Source: Cognatundibacterium squillarum
GTDB lineage: Bacteria > Pseudomonadota > Gammaproteobacteria > Burkholderiales > Burkholderiaceae_D
Length of the DNA: 64,000 nucleotides
Direction of reading: 5' to 3'
NCBI RefSeq assembly: GCF_014652435.1
Contig: NZ_BMYU01000002.1
Span: forward strand, 558,001 to 622,000
Shown: one piece after another, positions 45,144-53,064 of the stretch
Numbering within the stretch: position 1 is the first letter of the stretch
Layout of the letters: each line of letters begins with the position of its first letter
The notes under the pieces: generated by a model
What the model was told of the DNA's origin: nothing
The model's database searches: none
Seen by the model: only the letters and a program-made list of their open reading frames with translations
Position numbers and translations under genes: made by a program

Positions 45144-45815
45144 TGCTTTTTCCTTTTTATGAATCGAAAACAATTACAACAATCACAGCGGCAAGGTAAG
45201 TACAGCGTGCAGCGAAAACAGAAACAAAGTTTCCGCGCCCTGCCTGAAACACGAAGGTAAGACAGAGGCGCTATTGAACTGTGCTTCAGCAGGGGCGATC
45301 AACGATTAAACCTAGACTGTCACATCTAGGTTTTTTCATACGCCTGAAACAGTTGCGTGGCAGATTCGGTGAGGAAAACGATTGCGCACAAGAGGGCCAC
45401 GGAATGTCTCCGGAAGAACTCTGTCCGGGTAAGAAAGCGCTTAAGCACTTTCACCAATTAAGCTGTGCGCATGCAAAGCGTTGTGAACGGTTTGCTCCTG
45501 AATGACGAGACAGCACGGATACCGCGTGTTATCCGGCCAACTCAGGCTGCGTCCGGATTCTCTGGCTGGTAAACGGGGCGCGATCCGGAGCAGCGCATGT
45601 CACTGGCGGACTAAGTGCAGGTGTGCATATGAAGAGTCTGCGTTTTCCGCACACAACACAAGGCTTGCAGTTATTCATATTTCATCTAATATTTGCAAGA
45701 CATTCAGGCCGCTGCCCTACCTGCCCCATTGCGCTTCTGTTTGCTGACGTCCCGGCGGGATGATGTTTCTTCCGCCATTCCCCCACAGTAACCGCACCTT
45801 ACACAGGAGACTGCC
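45144..45815. other. Intergenic region with an orphan terminator
   Basis: 672 bp with no convincing gene. It must hold promoters for the phospholipase operon (-) and the acyltransferase (+). At 45308-45336 there is a strong + strand terminator with no gene before it. A 33-codon frame (45404-45505, with three cysteines) has an acceptable ribosome site but no recognisable similarity. Confidence 0.55.
45308..45336 (+). terminator. Orphan intrinsic terminator; possible end of a small RNA
   Basis: AAACCTAGA and TCTAGGTTT form a perfect 9-bp stem with an 8-nt loop, and the right arm runs into TTTTTT. No + strand gene lies upstream (the nearest upstream gene starts at 45143 on the - strand), so the transcript that ends here would be short and non-coding. 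Confidence 0.75.
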
Positions 45816-46934
45816 TTGTCCCGGACAGCACCAATCCGCAGCGATTTCATCGACCGCATCCGCGTGATGCTGACCATGCTGGTGATCCTGCATCACACTT
45901 CGATCATGTATGGCGGCGATGGTGGCTGGTATCTGCGTTTTCCGCATGAAGACAAGCTGAGCAAGGTATTGCTGACGATGATGTGTGCCGTCGATCAGTC
46001 TTTTTTCATGGGCATGTTTTTCCTGCTGGCAGGCTATTTCACACCCGCGTCGCTGCTACGTAAAGGCATGGGCGGATTTGTACGGGACCGCTTAGTGCGG
46101 CTCGGTATCCCGCTGCTGTTTTTCAGTTTCATCCTCGGGCCATTCACCATCGCACTGGCAGATACCCGCGGCGGCAGCGGAATCTGGCAGCGCTGGGCGC
46201 AACTGACACAGGAGGGCGAAATCAATCCAGGGCCTTTGTGGTTTGCCGGTGCTTTACTGATTTTTTCAGCGGTGTATTTGCTGATCCATCCGCTGATTAC
46301 CGGTATCGGCAAAACCTGGAGCGAACGCAGTTTGTCGCACCGCAATCTGCTGGCGATGATGGCGGTCTGGGGATGCGGGGCGTTTTTGCTGCGCTTGTGG
46401 GTACCGACCGGACAGGAAATAGCCTATCTGCAAATTGGTTTTTTCTCGTCGTATATTCTGCTGTTTTTTGGCGGTGCTGCCGCTGCCGAACAGCGCCTGC
46501 TGGAAAAAATCACACCGGCACTGGCAAAGCCATGGCTGGTCGTCAGCATACTGACGATCCCGACACTGATGGTGTATGCCATTCTCAGTGGCGCTTTGCG
46601 CGGCGAGAAATTTGATGTCCATGGTGGCTGGACGCTACCTGCTTTGTTTTACGCGTACTGGGAAGCCTTCGTCGGCACCGGCATCATGCTGATGCTGCTG
46701 TGGCGCACCCGCATCGCCACTGCGCCGTCCGCATTGTGGCAGGTAATAGCACCGCAATGCTTCGGTGCGTTTATCGTTCATCCGCCGGTCGTGGTGGCGG
46801 TCGGGTTGTGCGTACAGCCATTGCAACTGTATCCGCTGGCAATGTTTGCGCTGGCTAGCAGTGCCAGCGTTGCTATCAGTTTCAGTATAGCTGCAAGCTT
46901 ACGTCGCCTGCCTTTGCTGCGGCATATCCTCTGA
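45816..46934 (+). CDS. Acyltransferase family 3 (OpgC/OafA-like) membrane protein
   Basis: 372-residue integral membrane acyltransferase with about ten membrane segments. The N-terminus has FIDRIRVMLTMLVILHHTSI, including the arginine-histidine pattern of the family, followed by FFMGMFFLLAGYF and RDRLVRLGIPLLFF. It probably transfers an acyl group, such as acetyl or succinyl, to a sugar of a surface glycan. The start is taken as TTG at 45816 behind CAGGAGACTGCC; the next in-frame ATG is at 45867. Its 3' end overlaps the convergent gene at 46899 by 36 bp. Confidence 0.88.
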   Translation: MSRTAPIRSDFIDRIRVMLTMLVILHHTSIMYGGDGGWYLRFPHEDKLSKVLLTMMCAVDQSFFMGMFFLLAGYFTPASLLRKGMGGFVRDRLVRLGIPLLFFSFILGPFTIALADTRGGSGIWQRWAQLTQEGEINPGPLWFAGALLIFSAVYLLIHPLITGIGKTWSERSLSHRNLLAMMAVWGCGAFLLRLWVPTGQEIAYLQIGFFSSYILLFFGGAAAAEQRLLEKITPALAKPWLVVSILTIPTLMVYAILSGALRGEKFDVHGGWTLPALFYAYWEAFVGTGIMLMLLWRTRIATAPSALWQVIAPQCFGAFIVHPPVVVAVGLCVQPLQLYPLAMFALASSASVAISFSIAASLRRLPLLRHIL

Positions 46935-47240
46935 GGCTGTGGTGGTTGCCGGTGGCAGATACAGCTGATCAGCAAAGGCTTTCAGTGCGTGATCCGGTAA
47001 AAAGCCGTCGGCAATCGTCAGTATTGAATACAGATTTTTCTTCAGTTCCTGCGTATCCAGCGCCTGCTTTCGTAACGCTGTCTGCAACAAATGCAGCGCC
47101 ATATCTGCCAACAGCAGGCGCTGCTTTTCCATCCATTCTGCATCGCCGCGTACTGCGGGATGCCGGCGGTATTCCTGTTCTGTCCACGCATGCGCCTGTG
47201 CGCTCATGGCGAGTACCTGATCACGGCTGAGGGTATTCAT
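46899..47240 (-). CDS. Small hypothetical protein
   Basis: 113-residue helical, soluble protein without a recognised domain; MNTLSRDQVLAMSAQAHAWT begins it, and it includes a helix-rich LLLADMALHLLQTALRKQAL. It lies immediately downstream of the 250-residue orphan and overlaps it by 20 bp, while its 3' end overlaps the convergent acyltransferase. The overlap with two neighbours and an intact frame support a real gene, but I cannot assign a function. Confidence 0.6.
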   Translation of the reverse strand: MNTLSRDQVLAMSAQAHAWTEQEYRRHPAVRGDAEWMEKQRLLLADMALHLLQTALRKQALDTQELKKNLYSILTIADGFLPDHALKAFADQLYLPPATTTASEDMPQQRQAT

Positions 47241-47973
47241 TATTGTTCGCTATTGTTTCTGTACGATATTCAAAATTATTTGAACTTGATGAGCCCCATA
47301 AGCTGAAGCTAAATTCATGTGTAGTTTCATATATATATATTTCTTCAAACTGATGACTTTGCTGGCTTTTCTCGATGCATCTGCGTAAATATTCCCACTC
47401 TTCAGAAGTACAAAGCATGTCTAAACAGCAGCAAACAATTAATGTTGTATGGTCAGGATAGCGTTTGCTCGCTTTATCTTTTATCCGCGCCAACAGAATT
47501 TCAGAAAATCTCTCGATATACACATAATTCGTGTGAACTATGGGCTCTGATTTTATAGATCCGTCTTTTTGTCGCTTAAGTCCATCTGCACTGAATGCAA
47601 ATCCTTGTTTATTCAATAACTCCCGACTCAGATAGTCTTTCGGATGAACCGCACTTGTGATTTCTAGAAAAGCCTGTTGATGGTAGTAACCTTGGTCAAT
47701 ATATGCGCCCGATTGAATGATCTCCGCATCATGGTTTTGATTGCCTGATTTCCAACAGACCGAAATATATCGACCAGTACGGTATTTAGCTTGAATATAC
47801 TTACAAATAGGTAGTAATTCCTCGATTAACTTCTTTTCTACGATCGAATTACGCATTCGTATCCTTGAAACTCCGTCTACATCGGACGCTATCTTTTCAA
47901 AAAGATCATATGCGAATGCACAAAATTTCAAACCATCTATGAATTGGTTATCGATTGGAGACAAAGCGTTCAT
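47221..47973 (-). CDS. AT-rich orphan gene, unknown function
   Basis: 250-residue soluble protein without a recognised domain. The frame is intact and AT-rich compared with the flanking genes, ending at a strongly AT-rich stretch (47980-48060) next to the IS remnant. It has a run of cysteines (LIVCCCLDMLC) and a polar, asparagine-rich C-terminus. Foreign origin is likely, in line with the adjacent transposon remnant. No RBS stands out; GAGAAAAAATA precedes the ATG. Confidence 0.68.
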   Translation of the reverse strand: MNALSPIDNQFIDGLKFCAFAYDLFEKIASDVDGVSRIRMRNSIVEKKLIEELLPICKYIQAKYRTGRYISVCWKSGNQNHDAEIIQSGAYIDQGYYHQQAFLEITSAVHPKDYLSRELLNKQGFAFSADGLKRQKDGSIKSEPIVHTNYVYIERFSEILLARIKDKASKRYPDHTTLIVCCCLDMLCTSEEWEYLRRCIEKSQQSHQFEEIYIYETTHEFSFSLWGSSSSNNFEYRTETIANNNEYPQP

Positions 47974-48063
47974 TATTTTTTCTCAGCAGGAAGTTTGAAA
48001 CGTCGAAGAAAAAATTTTATCTCTAAAAAAACAAAACTTTCAAAAAATTAAAACTTTATCTAT

Positions 48064-48836
48064 GGTGTACCCTCATTTCACTTTAATTCAGATGAAAGTG
48101 CTGGCAATAAATAGCATAGCCTTGAAATTCCGCGCCAGTTTCTTAAAGAGGGTCGTAGTGCTACGGAAATCTCTCAGTCTGGCAAACAGCGTCTCCACCA
48201 AATGCCGTTCCTTTTATAAATGCGCACCAAATTCCGATTTCGCTTTGCGACTGTTGGATTTTCTCGAAATGAGCGGAATCGCTCCTTTCGGTCCGATGTG
48301 TTCACGAATTACCTGCGCATCATAGCCCTCGTCTGCAATGGTATGTTGCGCTGCTTTTAGCATGCCGATCAGCTTCCGTGCAGCTTTGGCATATTGGACT
48401 TCACCTCCAGCGATTTCAAAATCCACCGGATTTTCATGCGCGTCGGCTGCCACGTGAATCTTGGTAGTGACTCCTCCCTTCGCGATCTGCCAATGACACG
48501 CTCCTCTCCAGTCCGAGCTCCAGCCGCATACTGGTGAGCTCTGACGTAACTTCCGTCGGCGAATAGCTATTCCGTATCAATGTTGACTCGTAATTCAAAA
48601 AATATCCGTCCACAATCCCGTGCATGCCCACCGGTAAAAGCGCTTATACGCCGTCTTCCACGGACAGAATCCTTCGAGGACATCCCTTGCCACGCATGAT
48701 TGTCTTCAATTACTGCCAGATATCGTCATTTAATATGCGCCGAAACATTCCGATTTCCTTTCATTCAGGAAAGAAGAATCCTGCAAATCGGAAAAAAGTC
48801 TACTCGTTAGCAGGCGCAATGAAATTAGGACACGCC
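48064..48836 (-). mobile_element. Decayed IS5-family insertion sequence
   Basis: Remnant of about 773 bp. On the - strand it encodes two out-of-frame transposase pieces: a front part (YKRFYRWACTGLW-like, then a broken middle) and a rear part with MAADAHENPVDFEIAGGE, ADEGYDAQVIREHIGPKG and, in a third frame, YKERHLVETLFARLRDF. These are IS5 (IS427/IS1031-type) transposase sequences. Imperfect terminal inverted repeats, GGTGTACCCTCATTTCA (48064) and the complement of TGAAATTAGGACACGCC (ending 48836), match at 13 of 17 positions. Multiple frameshifts mean it cannot move by itself. The ends are judged by eye. Confidence 0.82.
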
Positions 48837-48883
48837 CTTATAAAAGTACCACCTCTGAGGCACTTAAATATCAAATTTTGTCA

Positions 48884-48966
48884 TTATGCTGTTTTCCACA
48901 TCTGCCATTTCCTGATGACCAGACTTTCTGCCGACGACAGCGGGGTTGCTGTGCTGAACTGCGCAT
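48884..48966 (-). repeat. Dispersed 83-bp repeat, copy 7
   Basis: Inverted relative to copies 1-6. Read on the - strand it starts ATGCGCAGTTCAGCACAGC and ends with a diverged direct repeat (ATGTGGAAAACAGCATAAT). The core is CTGTCGTCGGCAGAAAGTC. The flanking TTGAGGCAAAAA with GGCCGCT-AGGGCA is shared with copy 8. It lies between the IS remnant and the SWIM gene. Confidence 0.82.
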
Positions 48967-49117
48967 TTGAGGCAAAAACCGGCCGCTCAGGGCATCTTCC
49001 GGACAGGCTTTCAAAGGCTGCTTAATCGGCCACGACCGTTCAACCGGACCTTCAAGCGTTTTGCATAAATTAAGTTCTATAATTGCGATTTTAGTTTCTG
49101 AGATTTGAAACACCAAC

Positions 49118-50449
49118 ATGCAACTGACGGAACAACAGGTGCTGGCGTTAGCACCGGACAGCAGTTCTGCTGCGAATGGTAAGAAACTGATGTCGGCCAG
49201 TAAGTGGGTCAGCTCAGGTAAGAATGCACAGGCTTTATGGGGTGAATGTCAGGGCAGCGGCAGTAAGCCGTATCAGACACAGATTGATCTGAGCGACTTT
49301 GCCAGCAAATGCTCTTGCCCCAGCCGCAAATTTCCGTGTAAGCATGCACTGGGCTTGCTGTTGTTTGCTGCGGCAGATGGGCAGAAAATTGCTGAAGCAG
49401 CGCCGCCGGACTGGGTCAGTGCCTGGCTGGATAAGCGCACGGCAACTGCCATCAAAAAAGAAGAAAAAGCTGCAGAGAAAGCCAGCGAGCCAGTCGATGA
49501 AACAGCGCGTCAGAAGCGTCTGGAAAAGCGTGAGCAGCGCGTCAGCGACGGACTTGCCGCATTCAGACTGTGGGTGGAAGACATTTTGCGTCAGGGCATG
49601 GCGCGTTTACCGGCAGATGGCCCGGCGGTTTGGGAACAGCAGGCGGCGCGTCTGGTGGATGCACAGGCAGCCGCGCTGGCAGCACGTGTTCGCCGCATTT
49701 CCGATCTGGTGGGTGCAGGTCCGGACTGGCCGCAGCAAGTGCTGAGCGAACTGGGCAGTATTGCGCTGGCAATGCACGCGTGGGAACGCATCGCAGAGTT
49801 ACCGGAAGATGTGCAATCCAGCCTGCGCCAGTATGTCGGCTTTACGGTGTCTGAGGAGGAAGTTCTGCAATCCGGTCAGCGTTTGCATGATCAATGGATG
49901 CTGGTGGCGCAAACACTGGTGCAGGAAGGACATTTACGGGTACAGCGTAACTGGCTGCAAGGCAAACAAAGCGGTAAGTTCGCGTTGCTGCTGCAATTTG
50001 CCGCGCCTTCACAGCCCCTGCCTGCCAACTATATTCCCGGTATGACATTTTCTGCGGAGCTGGTGTGCTGGCCCGGCGCTGCCAGCCAGCGCGCCGCCGT
50101 TTGCGGCACACCGCTTGCTTTGCCCGCTGAGTCCGCTTTTTATGCCAGTGAAACCATTCCGCAGATGCTGACACGGATGAGTACGGTGCTCGCGCGCAAT
50201 CCGTGGACAGACAGAGTTCCGGTCGTTATGCAGTCCCTAACACCCGTCAGCGATGACAGCGGCAACTGGTTTGCTGTCGATCAGGAAGGGCAAGCCCTGC
50301 CGCTGCAAGGGCGTCAGCACTGGATCTGGATGGCTTTGTCCGGCGGTGCGCCACTGGATGTTGCCGGTGAATGGGATGGCAAACAATTTCTGCCGCTGGC
50401 ATGTATGGTCAACGGTGCTTACACCCTGTTAACTGAGGTGCATGCATGA
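49118..50449 (+). CDS. SWIM zinc-finger protein, first gene of the MoxR/VWA operon
   Basis: 443-residue cytoplasmic protein. The SWIM zinc finger is near residues 66-75, in the form CSCPSRKFPCKH (CxCx(n)CxH), followed by GLLLFAA. A basic coiled-coil stretch (about 105-140, KKEEKAAEKASE) precedes a helical and beta-rich body of unknown fold. The E. coli YehQ protein is a SWIM protein in a similar gene set. SWIM domains bind DNA or proteins; here it may recruit a substrate or partner for the ATPase. Its stop overlaps the next start by 4 bp (ATGA). Confidence 0.85.
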   Translation: MQLTEQQVLALAPDSSSAANGKKLMSASKWVSSGKNAQALWGECQGSGSKPYQTQIDLSDFASKCSCPSRKFPCKHALGLLLFAAADGQKIAEAAPPDWVSAWLDKRTATAIKKEEKAAEKASEPVDETARQKRLEKREQRVSDGLAAFRLWVEDILRQGMARLPADGPAVWEQQAARLVDAQAAALAARVRRISDLVGAGPDWPQQVLSELGSIALAMHAWERIAELPEDVQSSLRQYVGFTVSEEEVLQSGQRLHDQWMLVAQTLVQEGHLRVQRNWLQGKQSGKFALLLQFAAPSQPLPANYIPGMTFSAELVCWPGAASQRAAVCGTPLALPAESAFYASETIPQMLTRMSTVLARNPWTDRVPVVMQSLTPVSDDSGNWFAVDQEGQALPLQGRQHWIWMALSGGAPLDVAGEWDGKQFLPLACMVNGAYTLLTEVHA

Positions 50450-51966
50450 TTCCCCTGATTCAAACTGCCCTGACCGGCACCGCCAATCATCCCGCAGCGC
50501 AAACCGGTATTGATGCCATTGATACGCTGGTTCACGCTGCATCTGCTGAACAGCAATTACTGCTGAAAGCGGGAGCGCTGCATGCGTATCAGCGCGCCGG
50601 CTGGTTGCCACTGCAGGCAAATCTGCCACCGCAGGCCGCGCCGGAAACACGCGGCGAACCACCAGCGCAGTTGCACGGCGTATTTTCCCGTCTGACCGAA
50701 ACCCTGTTCGACAGTCTGCGCCCGTGGGCATTGCAGCGCATTGCTGAACACGGCTGGCGGCTGCCGCATGCCATGCTGCCAGCGATTCTGGCCCGCGCAG
50801 ATGTTGCTGTGTGGTCCGGCGTACTGGGTGAACGTGCCGAATGGCTGCGGCAACAGCATCCGGACTGGCGCGCACAATCACTGCATCAGCAGGCATGGCA
50901 GGATGCGGACACCCGCCTGCGAATCTGGCAGGAAGAGAGTTTTGCCATGCGCTGCAAGGCTTTGCGCGCGCAGGCAGAAGCCGATGCCGCAGTGGCCCGC
51001 CAGTGGCTGCAGGCGGACTTATCGAAAGAAAAAGCAGAGCAGCGCCTGAGTCTGCTTGACCTCTGGCTGCCGTATGCAGGCAGTGCGGAAGATATTGCGT
51101 GGACGGAAAGCCTGCTCAGCGACCGCAGCCAGCCTGTGCGCCAGCGCCTTGCGAGCTGGCTGGCACAACGTCCTGAAAGTAGTCTGGCGCAGCGGATAAA
51201 ACAACGTGCTGACAGCGTTCTGCAATTCGACAGCAAGGGTCAGCTGCATATCACCCTGCCGGAAGAATTACCGCGTGACTGGGAAAAAGACGGCTGGAAT
51301 CCGACACCGCCCGCCGGCACCGGAAAGAAAGCGTGGTGGCTGCGTCAGCTGATCGCGCTGATAGCTCCGCAGCAGTGGCTGAGCGCCGGCCCCGACCATG
51401 ATGACAGCTGGGAATTGCTGACCACGCACAGCTGGTCGGAAGCGCTGATTGCCGGTGTCTGCGATGCCGTGCTGCGCTTCGGTGATGTCGCGTGGGCCAG
51501 CGCCAGCCTCAGCCGCTTGGCAGTCAGCCACATACAATCCAACTGCATTGCGCTGTTCAATCTGCTCCCGTCAGCGTCACAGACTGCCGTGCTGCTGACG
51601 CTGTTGCAGCAGGAAAATATCGACGCTGCAGTCCGTTATCTGCAGATCCTGCCGGCCCGCCCCGCGCCGGAAACAGTGCAGGCGCTGACAGAAACGCTGA
51701 ACCGCATGCTGACGCCGGCATTTCTGCAGCAGCTGCAAAACCAGCAATTACGTGCGCAGGATATGCATGCGCTGCTGAACATGCTGGAGCGGCTGATTCC
51801 GGATTGCCCGGATCAGGTCATCGCTGACATCGTGCAGTTAATCCAGCGCCTGAATATTTTCAGCGACAGTGAAAACTGGTACTACCGCAGCCAGACGGAG
51901 CGCACAGAGCGCCTGCTGACACAGGCTGCGTTTAAACAATATCTGATAAAGGAGATTTTCCTGTGA
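50446..51966 (+). CDS. DUF5691-family helical protein
   Basis: 506-residue soluble, alpha-helical protein. The start MIPLIQTALTGT and AEQQLLLKAGALHAYQRAGW match the DUF5691 family. Repeated helical pairs over most of the length (e.g. LLDLWLPYAGSAEDIAWTES, RQRLASWLAQRPESSLAQR) suggest a HEAT-like scaffold. There are no catalytic motifs that I recognise. It overlaps both neighbours by 4 bp (ATGA and GTGA), so its expression is tied to the SWIM and ATPase genes. It may be a scaffold or adaptor of the complex; this is inference. Confidence 0.8.
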   Translation: MIPLIQTALTGTANHPAAQTGIDAIDTLVHAASAEQQLLLKAGALHAYQRAGWLPLQANLPPQAAPETRGEPPAQLHGVFSRLTETLFDSLRPWALQRIAEHGWRLPHAMLPAILARADVAVWSGVLGERAEWLRQQHPDWRAQSLHQQAWQDADTRLRIWQEESFAMRCKALRAQAEADAAVARQWLQADLSKEKAEQRLSLLDLWLPYAGSAEDIAWTESLLSDRSQPVRQRLASWLAQRPESSLAQRIKQRADSVLQFDSKGQLHITLPEELPRDWEKDGWNPTPPAGTGKKAWWLRQLIALIAPQQWLSAGPDHDDSWELLTTHSWSEALIAGVCDAVLRFGDVAWASASLSRLAVSHIQSNCIALFNLLPSASQTAVLLTLLQQENIDAAVRYLQILPARPAPETVQALTETLNRMLTPAFLQQLQNQQLRAQDMHALLNMLERLIPDCPDQVIADIVQLIQRLNIFSDSENWYYRSQTERTERLLTQAAFKQYLIKEIFL

Positions 51967-53054
51967 ATGCTTCCCTGAACGCCGTTTTACGCCAGCATGC
52001 CGAAGAGCAATACGCTGAAGAATTACATGAACTGGCAAAACATGATCACAAGCCGCGTCCGGCTAACTGGAAACTCTCGCCGTGGGCAGTGAAACAGTAT
52101 CTGCTCGGTACCACGCTGGAAAACGGTTTTGAAATCACACCGAAATACATTGGTCAGGCACGTCTGATAGAAATTGCTGTCGCCACACTGGCAACTGATC
52201 GTGCGCTGTTGCTGTACGGTGTGCCGGGCACTGCAAAAAGCTGGGTGTCGGAACATCTGGCAGCGGCGATTGCCGGTGACTCCACACTGTTGATTCAGGG
52301 TACAGCCGGTACCGATGAAAGCGCACTGCGCTACGGCTGGAACTATGCCCGTCTGCTGTCGGAAGGCCCGAGTCAGGCTGCACTGGTCGCCAGCCCTATG
52401 CTGGTGGCGATGCGCGAAGGCAAGATTGCAAGGCTGGAAGAAATGACCCGCGTACCGAGCGAAGTGCAGGATACGCTGATTACGCTGCTGTCGGAAAAAA
52501 CCCTGCCGGTACCGGAGCTGGGCATGGAAGTGCAGGCGCAGCGCGGCTTTAATGTGATTGCAACCGCAAATAACCGCGACAAAGGTGTGAATGAAATGTC
52601 GTCCGCCCTGATGCGCCGTTTCAATACCGTGATTCTGCCGACGCCGGACAGCTTCGATGAAGAAGTGGCGATTGTCAGCCGCCGCGTCAATGAACTCGGC
52701 CGTGCGCTGGAATTGCCAACCGAAAAACCGGCGCTGGAAGAGGTGCGCCGCGTCGTGGCGATTTTCCGTGAGCTGCGCAACGGCATCACCGAAGATGGCA
52801 AAACCAAACTGAAATCTCCTTCCGGCACCTTATCCACCGCCGAAGCGATTTCCGTGATTGGCCACGGCATGGCGGTTGCGGGTTATTACGGTGACGGCGT
52901 TGTGCATGCTGCCGACATCGCCGCCAGCCTGACCGGTGCCATTATCAAAGATCCGGTACAGGACAAGCTGGTCTGGATGGAATACCTGAAAACCATCGCC
53001 AAAGAACGCGATGACTGGAAAGACCTGTACCGCGCCTGCATGGAAGTTGCCTGA
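51963..53054 (+). CDS. MoxR-type AAA+ ATPase (YehL group)
   Basis: 363-residue AAA+ ATPase. Walker A is LYGVPGTAKSWVSEHL near residue 82, sensor 1 is NVIATANNRDKGVN, and the arginine finger region is SSALMRRFNTV. The Walker B region reads KIARLEEMTRVPSEVQ, with Glu where Asp is usual before the catalytic Glu. Length and layout match E. coli YehL. MoxR proteins act as chaperones that work with VWA proteins to assemble or activate complexes, often with metal insertion. GTG start at 51963, overlapping the DUF5691 stop. The VWA partner is three genes down at 55377. Confidence 0.92.
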   Translation: MNASLNAVLRQHAEEQYAEELHELAKHDHKPRPANWKLSPWAVKQYLLGTTLENGFEITPKYIGQARLIEIAVATLATDRALLLYGVPGTAKSWVSEHLAAAIAGDSTLLIQGTAGTDESALRYGWNYARLLSEGPSQAALVASPMLVAMREGKIARLEEMTRVPSEVQDTLITLLSEKTLPVPELGMEVQAQRGFNVIATANNRDKGVNEMSSALMRRFNTVILPTPDSFDEEVAIVSRRVNELGRALELPTEKPALEEVRRVVAIFRELRNGITEDGKTKLKSPSGTLSTAEAISVIGHGMAVAGYYGDGVVHAADIAASLTGAIIKDPVQDKLVWMEYLKTIAKERDDWKDLYRACMEVA

Positions 53055-53064
53055 GGACAGACGG

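Noticed and set aside
45404..45505. 33-codon gene with cysteines
   Set aside because: It has a passable ribosome site but no similarity that I recognise and lies in a region with no other coding signal.
48624..49025. 133-residue + strand frame
   Set aside because: It spans the right end of the IS remnant and repeat copy 7, so it is made of non-coding repeat sequence.
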